Below are positions 35,038 through 43,807 of a DNA stretch of 64,000 bases, piece after piece. Numbering within the stretch: the stretch's first letter is position 1; every line of letters begins with the position of its first letter. The notes under the pieces were generated by a model. That model made no database searches and was not told the origin of the DNA. It worked only from the letters and a program-made list of their open reading frames with translations. Source of the stretch: an uncultured Hyphomicrobiales bacterium (GTDB lineage Bacteria; Pseudomonadota; Alphaproteobacteria; Rhizobiales; Ancalomicrobiaceae); the NCBI GenBank assembly GCA_903930435.1, contig CAIYYN010000059.1:1-64000 (forward strand), read 5' to 3'. Position numbers and translations under genes: made by a program.

Positions 35038-36813
35038 ATGACCTATCGCGCGCCAATCGACGAAATCGCCTTCACGCTGAAACATATCGCCGGCCTTGAA
35101 GCCGCGATGAACGCGGGGCTCGCAGGTGATCTCAGTGACGACCTTCTGCAGGCGATCCTGAGCGAAGCCGGTCGCTTTGCGGGCGAGCAGATGGCGCCGC
35201 TTGGCAAGATCGGTGACGAGGTGGGCGCGACCTGGGACAATGGCGTCGTAACGATGCCGCCGGGCTTCAAGGAATTGTACACGGCCTGGCGCGAAGCGGG
35301 TTGGAACGCGCTTGGCGGCCCGGTCGAATATGGCGGACAGGGCCTGCCGCAAACCGTGCAGACCGCCGTTCTGGAAATGTGGAACTCGGCCCTGATGTCG
35401 CTTTCGCTTGGCCCTGTGCTGACATTCGGCGGCATCGATGCCCTGCACAAGCACGGCAGCGAAGCGCTCAACAAGGTCTGGCTGGAAAAGCTCGTCTCCG
35501 GCGAATGGATGGCGACCATGAACCTGACCGAACCGCAGGCCGGTTCGGATCTGGCGCTGCTGAAATCACGGGCCGAACGCAATGATGACGGCACCTATCG
35601 CATCTTTGGCACCAAGATCTTCATCACCTACGGCGAACATGACCTGACCGACAACATCGTCCATCTCGTGCTCGCCCGCCTGCCCGATGCACCCGCCGGA
35701 ACACGTGGTATCTCGCTGTTTCTGGTGCCGAAATTCTTGCTGAACCCCGATGGGTCGATTGGTGCGCGCAATGACGTCACCTGCACCGGCATCGAGCACA
35801 AGATCGGTATCCACGCCTCGCCCACCTGCGTCATGAGTTATGGTGACAAGGGCGGCGCGATCGGCTGGCTGATCGGTGAAGAGCATCGCGGCCTCGCCTG
35901 CATGTTCACGATGATGAACTCGGCGCGTCTGGCGACCGGCATGCAGGGCGTGGCGATTGGCGAAGCCTCGCACCAGAAGGCGCTCGCCTATGCCCGCGAT
36001 CGGCGCCAGGGGCGCGCACCCGGATCCAATGACCTCGCCCCAAGCCCGATCGTCGAGCACCCCGACGTCCAGCGCATGTTGCTGACCCAGAAAGCGCTGA
36101 CGTCGACTGCCCGTTCAATTGCCTATGCCTGCGCCCAAGCCATCGACATGGCGCGCTGGACGGAAGGTGACGAGGCAAGGCACTGGTCGGAACGTGCCGG
36201 ATTGCTGACCCCGCTTGCCAAGGCCTTCTGTTCGGACATAGGCGTCGAGACGTCCTCTCTCGGCGTCCAGATCCACGGCGGCATGGGCTACATCGAGGAA
36301 ACCGGAGCCGCCGTCTTCTGGCGCGACAGCCGCATCGTGCCGATCTACGAAGGCACCAACGGCATTCAGGCGATTGACCTGCTGACCCGCAAGATCGGTC
36401 TGTCCGGCGGTGCTGCAGTCGCCGCGCTGTTCCGTGAATTGCGGGCAGATGCCGACAAGGCGTCAGCGAGCACGTCTGCCGTCGTGCGTCACGTCGGCGA
36501 ACGGACGCTGGCCACGATTCGCGCCACCGAAGAGGCTACCGCGAAGATGCTTCAGACGCTGAGCCAGGCACCAACCGACGCGCTCGCCGTTGCCACGCCC
36601 TATCTGCGCCTCATGGCGTTGACAGTGGGCGCTGGGCTGATGGCGCGCGGCTGTGTTGCCAGCATCGCGACAGATGATCCGGGGACTGCGGCCCGCATTG
36701 CACTCGCCCATTATTTCGTTGATCATGTGTTGACGGAAACGGTCGGACTGAAGTCGACAATCGACAATGGTGGTGGTTCGCTGGCGGCGGCGGTGATTGC
36801 GCTGGAGGCCTGA
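35038..36813 (+). CDS. Acyl-CoA dehydrogenase, DmdC-like with C-terminal extension
   Basis: FAD-dependent dehydrogenase of 591 residues, longer than the usual 380, as in 3-methylmercaptopropionyl-CoA dehydrogenase (DmdC). Landmarks: MNLTEPQAGSDLALLKSRAERND (FAD/substrate loop), GISLFLVPKFLLNPDGS, GIEHKIGIHASPTCVM, and QIHGGMGYIEETGAAVFWRDSRIVPIYEGTNGIQAIDLL with its FAD-binding segment. The C-terminal 130 residues form the acetyl-CoA dehydrogenase-like extra domain. Such enzymes are common in soil bacteria with broader acyl-CoA roles, so DmdC activity is only possible. An enoyl-CoA hydratase gene follows after 71 bases. Confidence 0.92.
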   Translation: MTYRAPIDEIAFTLKHIAGLEAAMNAGLAGDLSDDLLQAILSEAGRFAGEQMAPLGKIGDEVGATWDNGVVTMPPGFKELYTAWREAGWNALGGPVEYGGQGLPQTVQTAVLEMWNSALMSLSLGPVLTFGGIDALHKHGSEALNKVWLEKLVSGEWMATMNLTEPQAGSDLALLKSRAERNDDGTYRIFGTKIFITYGEHDLTDNIVHLVLARLPDAPAGTRGISLFLVPKFLLNPDGSIGARNDVTCTGIEHKIGIHASPTCVMSYGDKGGAIGWLIGEEHRGLACMFTMMNSARLATGMQGVAIGEASHQKALAYARDRRQGRAPGSNDLAPSPIVEHPDVQRMLLTQKALTSTARSIAYACAQAIDMARWTEGDEARHWSERAGLLTPLAKAFCSDIGVETSSLGVQIHGGMGYIEETGAAVFWRDSRIVPIYEGTNGIQAIDLLTRKIGLSGGAAVAALFRELRADADKASASTSAVVRHVGERTLATIRATEEATAKMLQTLSQAPTDALAVATPYLRLMALTVGAGLMARGCVASIATDDPGTAARIALAHYFVDHVLTETVGLKSTIDNGGGSLAAAVIALEA

Positions 36814-36884
36814 GTCGAGGTCTTGAGGGTTTGGCTTTGCCAGTCGCAGTGAGGGCGTCTGGCACTTTATGACAGGAAAAGCGC

Positions 36885-37673
36885 GTGGCGGACGGAACAT
36901 CTGACGGCAATCAGCACCCAAATGTGATCGTCTCCGTCGCCGACGGGGTCCAGACAATCCACATTGCGCGGCCCGACAAGAAGAATGCGCTGACCACTGC
37001 CATGTATGCCGCGATGGTCGATGCCATGGCGGATGGCGAGGCACGCGACGATGTTCGGGTGCATCTGTTTATCGGCGAACCCGGCGCGTTCTCGGCGGGG
37101 AACGACATTGTCGACTTTCTCGCAGCTGCCGAAGGCAAGGCGCTCAGCAAGGATGTCGTCAATTTCCTGAAAAGCCTGGCAACGGCTGACAAGCCGCTGG
37201 TTGCCGCCGTCGATGGTCTGGCCATCGGCATCGGCACGACCATGCTGCTGCATTGCGACCTTGTCTATGCGTCACCGCGCTCGATGTTCCGCACGCCTTT
37301 CCTCGACCTCGGACTTGTCCCGGAGGCCGGGTCCAGCCTGCTGGCACCACGCCTGATGGGGCATGCACGGGCCTTCGAACTCCTGTGTCTTGGTGAGGCC
37401 TTTGATGCGGCACGCGCGGAATCCGCCGGGATCATCAACCGGATCGTGCCGGAAGCCGACGTCGTCCCGGCAGCGCTTGCGTCGGCCAAGGCTCTTGCCG
37501 CCAAGCCACGTCAGGCCCTCGCCGCAGCACGGCGACTGGTTGCGACCGGAGGCTCGGCCACGCGCGAGGAACTCATCTCGCGCATCGATGAAGAGGTCGC
37601 GCTTTTCGCCGAACGTCTGGCATCCGATGAGGCAAGATTGGCTTTTGCCGCATTTTTGGGACGAAAGAAGTAA
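36885..37673 (+). CDS. Enoyl-CoA hydratase/isomerase family protein
   Basis: Crotonase-fold protein of 262 residues starting at GTG, with AGGAAA upstream. The oxyanion-hole segment is FSAGNDIVDF and the second is VDGLAIGIGTT. The glutamate of the C-terminal catalytic position is kept (E147 in LGLVPEAGSS). The other catalytic glutamate of classical hydratases (in GGGCEL) is replaced by GIGTTM, so it may be an isomerase or use another substrate. Placement 71 bases after an acyl-CoA dehydrogenase suggests the two act in sequence on one acyl-CoA pathway. Confidence 0.9.
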   Translation: MADGTSDGNQHPNVIVSVADGVQTIHIARPDKKNALTTAMYAAMVDAMADGEARDDVRVHLFIGEPGAFSAGNDIVDFLAAAEGKALSKDVVNFLKSLATADKPLVAAVDGLAIGIGTTMLLHCDLVYASPRSMFRTPFLDLGLVPEAGSSLLAPRLMGHARAFELLCLGEAFDAARAESAGIINRIVPEADVVPAALASAKALAAKPRQALAAARRLVATGGSATREELISRIDEEVALFAERLASDEARLAFAAFLGRKK

Positions 37674-37739
37674 CCCTGACCAAAAAAGATGCCTTAATGC
37701 CGCACTATTTTCGTCGCATCACGCTACACTCTGTGGGCA

Positions 37740-38246
37740 ATGCGAGATGGAGATTGGCGCTTGAACAACGGGCTTAGACTTCTGCTGTGGCTGCGGGCAC
37801 TGATGTTGCTGGCGTCGCTGGGAGCATTTGGCGGCTCGCTGATCCTCTATTGGGAAGGTGCCAAGTTCCTCGCCGAAGCCGCAGGATTCGTGCATCCGGA
37901 AATGAGCGCGGGCGTTCACTTGCCGACCGCGCTTGTGCTCGAGGCCATGGATTCCTTCCTGTTCGCGGTTGTCCTGACCATTTTCGCTTATGGCATCATT
38001 TTCGGTTTTGTGTTCCATCTGACCGCAGAACAACAGTCGCCCCTGCCCGACTGGATGAAGATTTCCGGGATCAACGAGCTGAAGCACACGCTGGCTGAAG
38101 TCGTTCTGGTCATTCTGATCGTCACATTCACCAAACAGGTTGTAGCTGCCGATCCACCCTTGAACTGGTCCTATCTCATTCTGCCGATTGCCGTACTGAT
38201 GCTTGCCGGAGCGTTGTGGTTGCTCAGGTCGGGCAAATCGCATTGA
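37740..38246 (+). CDS. YqhA family membrane protein (UPF0114)
   Basis: Inner-membrane protein of 168 residues with four predicted helices. It resembles the UPF0114/YqhA family: a first helix after LRLLLWLRALMLLASLGAFGGSLILY, LEAMDSFLFAVVLTIFAYGIIFGFVFH, then LPDWMKISGINELKHTLAEVVLVILIV. Function is unknown in the family. A TTG at 37761 with GGAG nearby is an alternative start. The gene lies ten bases before a CDP-diacylglycerol diphosphatase gene, so the two are probably one operon. Confidence 0.85.
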   Translation: MRDGDWRLNNGLRLLLWLRALMLLASLGAFGGSLILYWEGAKFLAEAAGFVHPEMSAGVHLPTALVLEAMDSFLFAVVLTIFAYGIIFGFVFHLTAEQQSPLPDWMKISGINELKHTLAEVVLVILIVTFTKQVVAADPPLNWSYLILPIAVLMLAGALWLLRSGKSH

Positions 38247-38256
38247 GGCCTGTTCC

Positions 38257-39051
38257 ATGACAACGCTTGTCACGCGCAGAACGCCTCTCGTCTGGCTTCT
38301 GGTCCTTTTCCTGGGGCTTCCGGTTGCCTTTTTCAGCGCGGCGTTTCGCCACACTGCCAACGGCTTCGAATTGGGGCCCTATGATCTCTGGCGGGTTGTC
38401 CGATATATCTGCGTGCCTGCCGCCGGGTTCGGTGTTCCGTTTCCGTGTTCGAGCGTCCATCCGGAGACCGCGAATTCACCCGGATATGTGATCCTGCCTG
38501 TCACCGGAGATCACATACTCACAGTCCCGACCCGACGGATCATCGGTATCGAAGACCCCGCAGCCCAGTCGCCCGAGAGCGCGATTTATTGGCAGGCAGC
38601 ATGGGATGCGCGGCTTCAACTCCGGACCGATCACGGGACAGCAACTGACCGCAGCCGCTTTGCGCTCGCGATCAACTCGGCCTATGCCCGCAGTCAGGAA
38701 CAGTTTCATATTCATACGGCCTGTGTTCAGCCTGACGTGAAGGCGATCCTGGCCGACGAATCGGACCGGATCGGGTTTGACTGGACCCCCTTGCAGAAGC
38801 GAATCAAGGGCTGGCGGTTCACCGCGCGCAAGCTTGATGCAACGGACCTGAAAGACGTGAATGTGATCGCCTTGTTACCTGCCGACGTCCGTGCGAATCG
38901 AACCGTTCTGTCTAAACAGACGCTCGTGGTTGTCGGTACAACGCTGGAGACCGGACGGCCCGGATTCTATGTCCTGAATTCGGAATCCCGGCGTGGCGAC
39001 GGTGGACAGGGCGAGGCGCTTCTCGATTTCAACTGCCCATCGGACAAGTGA
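38257..39051 (+). CDS. cdh: CDP-diacylglycerol diphosphatase
   Basis: Cdh hydrolyses CDP-diacylglycerol to phosphatidate and CMP at the membrane. The 264 residues start with a membrane anchor (LVWLLVLFLGLPVAFFSAAF). Family motifs: PFPCSSV, GYVILPVTGDHILTVPTRRIIGIEDP, WQAAWDARLQL, FALAINSAYARSQEQFHIHTACV, where the HxH of the HIT-like active site lies in FHIHTAC. GAGG is nine bases before ATG 38257. It is the second gene of a pair with YqhA and converges on the gene at 39072. Confidence 0.87.
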   Translation: MTTLVTRRTPLVWLLVLFLGLPVAFFSAAFRHTANGFELGPYDLWRVVRYICVPAAGFGVPFPCSSVHPETANSPGYVILPVTGDHILTVPTRRIIGIEDPAAQSPESAIYWQAAWDARLQLRTDHGTATDRSRFALAINSAYARSQEQFHIHTACVQPDVKAILADESDRIGFDWTPLQKRIKGWRFTARKLDATDLKDVNVIALLPADVRANRTVLSKQTLVVVGTTLETGRPGFYVLNSESRRGDGGQGEALLDFNCPSDK

Positions 39052-39071
39052 CCGGGTTACGGTCCCTGGTC

Positions 39072-39662
39072 TCAGGCCACGAACCGGAAGAACAGATCTT
39101 CGAGATCGCGCCCGAAACTCTCCTTGCCGGGTTGCGACCGGACGGCTTCGATGTAGGGGCGGAAGGTGCGATAGATCCGCTTGACGTCGATCGAAATCGA
39201 CTTGCGCAGGACGTCGTCATCACAGGCATCGACATCCAGACAGCGTTTGAACGGGCTGAAGGCGTTGATCAGAAGATCTGTCTGGCTCGTCAGGGAGCGC
39301 TGGTTGAGATAGGCGATCAAGGTCTCGTCACGATCCGAGATGAGTTTGGCCCGCGCATCATCGTCCGTGGCTGACGCGATCTTGCGCTGCAATTCCTCGA
39401 TCTGATCCCACCATGGCTTCAGATCGTCACCGAGCTGCATATAGACCTGATGCGCCGGACTATCCTCAAAATGATCAATGAGGTCCAGCGTATAGGCAAC
39501 CTTGTGTGTATTGACGAGGGCAGGCATCGCGATGAAATAAAGGTAGCCGGCTGCCGCCCAGCCCCCGACCGCTGCGACAAGCGCAGCCTGCAACCCAAGT
39601 CGCATGAACCGAGGAGCGCGCACCTGCGATCCAGACGGGCTCTTTTGGGCTTTATCGGACAT
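39072..39662 (-). CDS. Single-pass membrane protein with helical periplasmic domain
   Basis: Unrecognised protein of 196 residues. After a basic N-terminus (MSDKAQKSPSGSQVRAPRF) there is one transmembrane helix, LGLQAALVAAVGGWAAAGYLYFI. The remaining 150 residues are polar and helical, with a likely coiled coil at DQIEELQRKIASATDDDARAKLISDRDETL and two cysteines (RCLDVDACDDD) five residues apart, perhaps a disulphide. The topology suggests a periplasmic domain. It converges on cdh with 20 bases between the stops. Confidence 0.7.
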   Translation of the reverse strand: MSDKAQKSPSGSQVRAPRFMRLGLQAALVAAVGGWAAAGYLYFIAMPALVNTHKVAYTLDLIDHFEDSPAHQVYMQLGDDLKPWWDQIEELQRKIASATDDDARAKLISDRDETLIAYLNQRSLTSQTDLLINAFSPFKRCLDVDACDDDVLRKSISIDVKRIYRTFRPYIEAVRSQPGKESFGRDLEDLFFRFVA

Positions 39663-39751
39663 CGTCGACTTCGTTACCTCGGGATTGATACCCGGCCATT
39701 GCCAATTCTATACCCGCCAGCAAGTTGCCGGTTGATCAGTCAGACGTCGGC

Positions 39752-39895
39752 TCAGTGTCCGGGACGATGCGGTTTCAGGCAGCACGGTCCGCCGCAACAC
39801 ACATCCCCCCATGGCGGGCGTGATGGTTTGTGTTGCGCAGAGGCTGTCGTTGCCAGAAGTGATGCGGCGATAACGGCGATCAGAACCTGTTTCAT
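39752..39895 (-). CDS. 47-residue exported cysteine-rich peptide
   Basis: Too short for routine ORF calling. The reading frame begins ATG 39895 and ends TGA 39752-39754. It encodes a clear Sec signal peptide, MKQVLIAVIAASLLATTASA, then a 27-residue mature peptide that contains CCGGPCC and several histidines and prolines (QHKPSRPPWGDV before, LKPHRPGH after). AGG sits nine bases before the start. The Cys4/His3 content suggests metal binding or disulphides. I know of no family. It is divergent from the SDR gene at 40005. Confidence 0.6.
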   Translation of the reverse strand: MKQVLIAVIAASLLATTASAQHKPSRPPWGDVCCGGPCCLKPHRPGH

Positions 39896-40004
39896 GGGCT
39901 TTACCTGAAATTTCCTTCAGCTTACGTTACGTAACCTCATTTCATTGTCGTGGGCAGATGATATGCTGACGGACACTAGCAATACAAATATGAACGGGAG
40001 CGGA

Positions 40005-40871
40005 ATGACCAATCTTCGCGGCAAAACAATGTTCGTTACGGGTGGCTCCCGTGGAATTGGACTGGCGATCGCCCTTCGGGCCGCGCGTGATGGCGCGAAT
40101 GTCGCAATTGCGGCCAAGACCGCCGATCCTCACCCCAAGCTTCCCGGCACAATTTATACCTCCGCTGCCGCCATTGATGAAGCGGGTGGCAAGGGTCTCG
40201 CCATCATGATGGATGTGCGCGAGGAAGCCTCGGTCACCGCCGCGCTGGCCAAGACCGCCGAAACCTTCGGAGGCATCGACATCATCGTCAACAATGCCTC
40301 GGCCATCCAGCTGACCAACAGCCAGATGACCGACATGCGGCGCTTCGACCTGATGCTGGGCGTCAATACGCGCGGGACCTTCATGGTGTCGAAACTGGCG
40401 GTGCCCTATCTCGAAAAATCCGACAATCCCCATATCCTGGCACTTTCGCCGCCGCTCGACATGCGCGAAAAATGGTTTGCCCATCATACGGCCTACTCGA
40501 TTGCCAAGTACGGCATGAGCATGACCGTGCTCGGACTGGCGGGCGAGTTGCGGTCGAAAGGCATCGCGGTCAACGCCTTGTGGCCGCGCACGACGATTGC
40601 CACCGCTGCGATCGAGTTCGTTGTCGGCGAAGCGCTCATGTCGATGAGCCGGACGCCGGACATCATGGCGGACGCCGCCCATGCCATTGTCACCAAACCG
40701 GCGCGCGACTTCACCGGTCAGTTCCTGATTGATGACACGTTCCTGGCGTCCGAAGGCATGACCGACTTCGAGCATTACCGCGTCGATGCGACGAAGCCGC
40801 TTGCGCAGGACTTTTTCGTGCCCGACGACATCGCTGCCCCTGAGGGCGTGATCACCGTCAAGATGGGGTGA
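40005..40871 (+). CDS. SDR family oxidoreductase, HSDL2-like
   Basis: Classical short-chain dehydrogenase of 288 residues. The cofactor motif is TGGSRGIG at 12-19, NNAS follows, and the active site is AYSIAKYGMSM (Tyr and Lys kept), with the proline-rich DLMREKW-type segment just before. The long segment between the first strand and NNAS, with PHPKLPGTIYTSAAAIDEAGG, is the mark of the human HSDL2-like group, which acts on fatty acyl derivatives. ATG 40005 has GGGAGCGG immediately upstream. It converges on dnaJ after 15 bases. Confidence 0.92.
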   Translation: MTNLRGKTMFVTGGSRGIGLAIALRAARDGANVAIAAKTADPHPKLPGTIYTSAAAIDEAGGKGLAIMMDVREEASVTAALAKTAETFGGIDIIVNNASAIQLTNSQMTDMRRFDLMLGVNTRGTFMVSKLAVPYLEKSDNPHILALSPPLDMREKWFAHHTAYSIAKYGMSMTVLGLAGELRSKGIAVNALWPRTTIATAAIEFVVGEALMSMSRTPDIMADAAHAIVTKPARDFTGQFLIDDTFLASEGMTDFEHYRVDATKPLAQDFFVPDDIAAPEGVITVKMG

Positions 40872-40886
40872 TGACGGCGGCCGCCC

Positions 40887-41831
40887 TCAGCGGCTTTTCC
40901 GCATCCGGAGGAAGGCTTCCAGTTCGACATCGCCCGTGTCGGGCAGCGTCAGGCGCGGGTGGACGTAGAGATCGCCGCGTCCTCCGCCCTTGATTGGCAG
41001 CCCCTTGCCGCGCAGTCGCATGGCCTTCGTACCCGTCGTGCCAGCCGGGATCGTCATTTCCACGACACCTTCGAGCGTTGGCACCCGCACCTTGGCTCCA
41101 AGCACGGCATCCTCGATCGAGATGCTGAGATCATGGCGCAGATCGCTACCGTCGACGCGAAACTGTGGATGCGGCTTCAAGGCAAGCGTAATGATCGCAT
41201 CCCCCGATGGCGTGCCGGGATTGCCCTGGCCCTTCAGGCGAATTTGCTGGCCGTCGACAGCCCCTTCCGGCATCTGGATGTCGAGCGTCTTTCCGGTCGG
41301 CAGCGACACGCGCACCTTGGACTGCGTCACGATGTCCTCGAGTGTGACGTCAAGTGTGACCTGCAGATCCTCGCCCTTCATCGACCGGCCTGGCCCGAAT
41401 CCCTCGGTGCGCGTTCCCGCAAAACCGGCTCCCGGTCCCGCGCCTGCCCCCCCGGGACGTCGCCTGCCGCCAAAGGCCTGACCGAGAATATCGCTGAGGA
41501 AATCGTCCATATCGGCACCGCCGCCCGGCGTCGCCCGTCCGCGCGGCCCACCCCGCGCAAAGCCCTCGAAGCCGCCGGCCCCAAATCCATCGAACCCCGG
41601 CGCGCGCGGCTTGCCATCCGCGCCAATCTCGCCGCGATCGAATTGGGCACGCTTGGCCTTGTCGCCGATGATTTCATAGGCCGAATTGATCTCGGCGAAG
41701 GAATCCTTCGCCTTGGGATTGGACTGATTCTGGTCAGGATGAAATTTCTTCGCCAGACGGCGATAGGATTTCTTGATGTCATCCTCGCTGGCCGTCTTGG
41801 GCACACCGAGTACGTCGTATGGATCTCGCAT
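40887..41831 (-). CDS. DnaJ-family co-chaperone, CbpA type (no zinc finger)
   Basis: Hsp40 protein of 314 residues that stimulates DnaK. The J domain has YDVLGVPKTASEDDIKKSYRRLAKKFHPDQN with the HPD triad at 31-33. A Gly/Phe-rich linker follows (GFDGFGAGGFEGFARGG). The two C-terminal beta domains are complete (VTLDVTLEDIVTQSKVRVSLPTGKTLDIQMPEGAVDGQQIRLKG), and the cysteine zinc fingers of DnaJ proper are absent, so it is CbpA-like. It lies next to a surface lipoprotein and pdxH, a common Hyphomicrobiales arrangement. Confidence 0.94.
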   Translation of the reverse strand: MRDPYDVLGVPKTASEDDIKKSYRRLAKKFHPDQNQSNPKAKDSFAEINSAYEIIGDKAKRAQFDRGEIGADGKPRAPGFDGFGAGGFEGFARGGPRGRATPGGGADMDDFLSDILGQAFGGRRRPGGAGAGPGAGFAGTRTEGFGPGRSMKGEDLQVTLDVTLEDIVTQSKVRVSLPTGKTLDIQMPEGAVDGQQIRLKGQGNPGTPSGDAIITLALKPHPQFRVDGSDLRHDLSISIEDAVLGAKVRVPTLEGVVEMTIPAGTTGTKAMRLRGKGLPIKGGGRGDLYVHPRLTLPDTGDVELEAFLRMRKSR

Positions 41832-41947
41832 TGTCGATTACCCTCCGGCGCAAAATCACCGGAGCCTCCTTCGTTCAAGTGCGCGTGACAGGATTTGCAC
41901 CAGATATGGGATCGACCACACGAAAAGTGCAATAGCTGCGCGACCGT

Positions 41948-42409
41948 CTATTGCGAATCCGCCGCAGCTATCCGCGAAAATTCCCAAGTGCGGACCGGAC
42001 TGAGGCAAAGTTCTGCATGAAAGAGGTGAACACCGTCAACTCCTGCGACTGTCGCCTCGAATGTGCGGCACGGACGACCGTCTTGACCGTTGTCTGCTCG
42101 AATGCCTGAAATTGTGCCTGAATTGCCTGACACCGGATTGGTCCACTCAATCCGCGCCGTCTGGGGCGATGCGAGAGACGAAGACACGGTTTTGCGGATC
42201 GCTTCCCAATCGGCGGGTTCGCTGGCCCCATAGGCCAGGGTTACGGAAGTACCAACGGTTCCGGTAACGTTGCCCGGCACGTCAGTTGCTGTCGTTCCAG
42301 CACTTGTCTGGGGGGCGGGGCTCTCTAAATCCATCAGGTGAATGCCCGAGCAACCGGGCAAGCCCAAGGTGCCAAGCATGAGTGCGACCACGGCGACGGT
42401 GGCTTTCAC
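41948..42409 (-). CDS. RT0821/Lpp0805-type surface lipoprotein
   Basis: Small lipoprotein. The lipobox is LGLPGCSG, preceded by the hydrophobic stretch [12 protein letters not shown], so lipid attaches at that cysteine. The mature domain contains [47 protein letters not shown] and [16 protein letters not shown], resembling the RT0821/Lpp0805 surface antigen family. The start is unsure: GTG 42409 gives a tidy signal peptide, while the frame extends to 42493 over the pdxH start. It is divergent from pdxH. Confidence 0.75.
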   Translation of the reverse strand: MKATVAVVALMLGTLGLPGCSGIHLMDLESPAPQTSAGTTATDVPGNVTGTVGTSVTLAYGASEPADWEAIRKTVSSSLASPQTARIEWTNPVSGNSGTISGIRADNGQDGRPCRTFEATVAGVDGVHLFHAELCLSPVRTWEFSRIAAADSQ

Positions 42410-42482
42410 CAACTGGCGTGGACGATCCTCGTCGTATACAGCTCTTGGGCAATCCAAATTCACACAAACCTCCGCGGCCGCC

Positions 42483-43124
42483 ATGACAGACACGCCTCAT
42501 CAGAATCGCGCATCAGAGTTAACGACCGGTGACTTTTCGGAGCGATCCGAACCTTTTGAGCTTTTTCGCGAGTGGCTGGGCGAGGCGGAAGCCAGCGAAC
42601 CCAATGATCCCAATGCCATGGCGCTTGCCACCGTCGACGAGACGGGCATGCCGAATGTGCGCATGGTGCTTTTGAAGGGGTTCGATACCGATGGGTTTGT
42701 GTTCTACACAAACCTCGAAAGCCGCAAGGGACAGGAACTGCTGACCAGCCACAAGGCCGCGCTGCTGTTCCACTGGAAGTCGCTGAGGCGGCAGGTGCGT
42801 GTGCGTGGTCTGGTCGAATCCGTGACGGCGGAGGAAGCCGACGCCTATTACACCACGCGACCACGCGGCAGCCGGATCGGTGCCTGGGCGTCAAAACAGT
42901 CACGCACCCTTGAAAGCCGGTTCGCTCTCGAAAAGGCAGTAGCCGAATACACACTGAAATTCGGACTGGGCGATATTCCGCGCCCGGAACACTGGTCCGG
43001 TTTCCGCATCGTTCCAGAGCGGTTTGAATTCTGGCACGACAGGCCATTCCGGCTGCATGACCGGATCGAGTTTAATCGGGAGCGCTCCGCTCGCGATTGG
43101 ACCAAGACGCGGCTCTACCCCTGA
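42483..43124 (+). CDS. pdxH: Pyridoxamine 5'-phosphate oxidase
   Basis: Oxidises pyridoxine or pyridoxamine phosphate to pyridoxal phosphate with FMN. The 213 residues match the family: [63 protein letters not shown] (FMN site) and the C-terminal [20 protein letters not shown] and RLYP ending. I use ATG 42483 because the upstream residues in the frame (42342-42482) lie in the divergent promoter region and are not family-like. Confidence 0.95.
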   Translation: MTDTPHQNRASELTTGDFSERSEPFELFREWLGEAEASEPNDPNAMALATVDETGMPNVRMVLLKGFDTDGFVFYTNLESRKGQELLTSHKAALLFHWKSLRRQVRVRGLVESVTAEEADAYYTTRPRGSRIGAWASKQSRTLESRFALEKAVAEYTLKFGLGDIPRPEHWSGFRIVPERFEFWHDRPFRLHDRIEFNRERSARDWTKTRLYP

Positions 43125-43214
43125 GCGGTACACCAGTCGATGTGACCGAAGGCCCAGGCGCTCAAGCTGATGCAGGTGAGGTCGGATCGCCCTCAACAGC
43201 GATCCATACCTTCA

Positions 43215-43400
43215 TCAAGACATTTGCGGAGACTTCTTGCCCGACTTTTTCGTGAAATGCGCCGCCGCACTGACAGCCGGAATGCCGACCGGCTTGTATT
43301 GGTCGCGCAACCGCACAGACTGTGACCGGTTGTGATCAGTGTGTTCTGATGTTGCCTGTTCGAATTGCTTTGCCGATTGATCGGCTTGATCTGCTGACAT
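43215..43400 (-). CDS. Small conserved hypothetical protein
   Basis: A 61-residue basic soluble protein beginning MSADQADQSAKQFEQATS and containing DQYKPVGIPAVSAAAHF and a lysine-rich end, KKSGKKSP. GAGGACCCA stands directly before ATG 43400, a strong ribosome-binding site. The YKPVGIPAV segment resembles small proteins I have seen in Hyphomicrobiales genomes, with no known function. It lies in the gap of about 680 bases between pdxH and the aminotransferase and is leftward. Confidence 0.65.
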   Translation of the reverse strand: MSADQADQSAKQFEQATSEHTDHNRSQSVRLRDQYKPVGIPAVSAAAHFTKKSGKKSPQMS

Positions 43401-43575
43401 TGGGTCCTCTTTCGCGTTTCCCGGCCTGATCAGGAGCATGCCGGACGGCAAATGACCTGAAGGCAGAATGCGGCTTAATCTTGTTATATTTTGCCGCCGA
43501 AAGAGTTTCCGCCAAAAAAATGCTTATGAAAAGGGCTGCGACCCCAAAAACCATTCAAACTTCGTGAAAATCGTA

Positions 43576-43594
43576 CGAAAAAATGCATTTTTCG
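43576..43594. repeat. AT-rich near-palindrome in a long non-coding spacer
   Basis: CGAAAAAATGCATTTTTCG is a near-perfect inverted repeat. It is set in the 407-base low-GC stretch (43401-43807) between the small protein gene and the aminotransferase. The stretch has long A and T runs (TTTTTTGAGC, CCAAAAACC) and no convincing gene. It may hold the small protein's promoter or a small RNA. Confidence 0.4.
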
Positions 43595-43750
43595 ATGATT
43601 TTTTGAGCTGCAGACGTCAGTTTTTAGGCAAAAAGCCCCATCGCATTGCACAAATGTCAACTTGTTATCGGTGTGACGACGGCCAAGATGCCGGGATTCG
43701 TGACCCTCGAGATCGGCTCGAAGGTCGGTCAACCCTGGCCCTGATATCAG

Positions 43751-43788
43751 AAAAAACCCCTCATCCGGCGAAGGCCAGGTAAGGGGTT
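43751..43788 (-). terminator. Rho-independent terminator of the aminotransferase gene
   Basis: Read on the minus strand, AACCCCTTACCTGGCC-TTCG-CCGGATGAGGGGTT forms a long stem with a stable TTCG loop and runs into TTTTTTC. It begins about 20 bases beyond the aminotransferase stop codon. Part of the stem, AACCCCTCATCCGG on the plus strand, is also present at 1581-1594 near the REP-like repeats. Confidence 0.85.
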
Positions 43789-43807
43789 CCGCGACACATC
43801 GTGGCGA

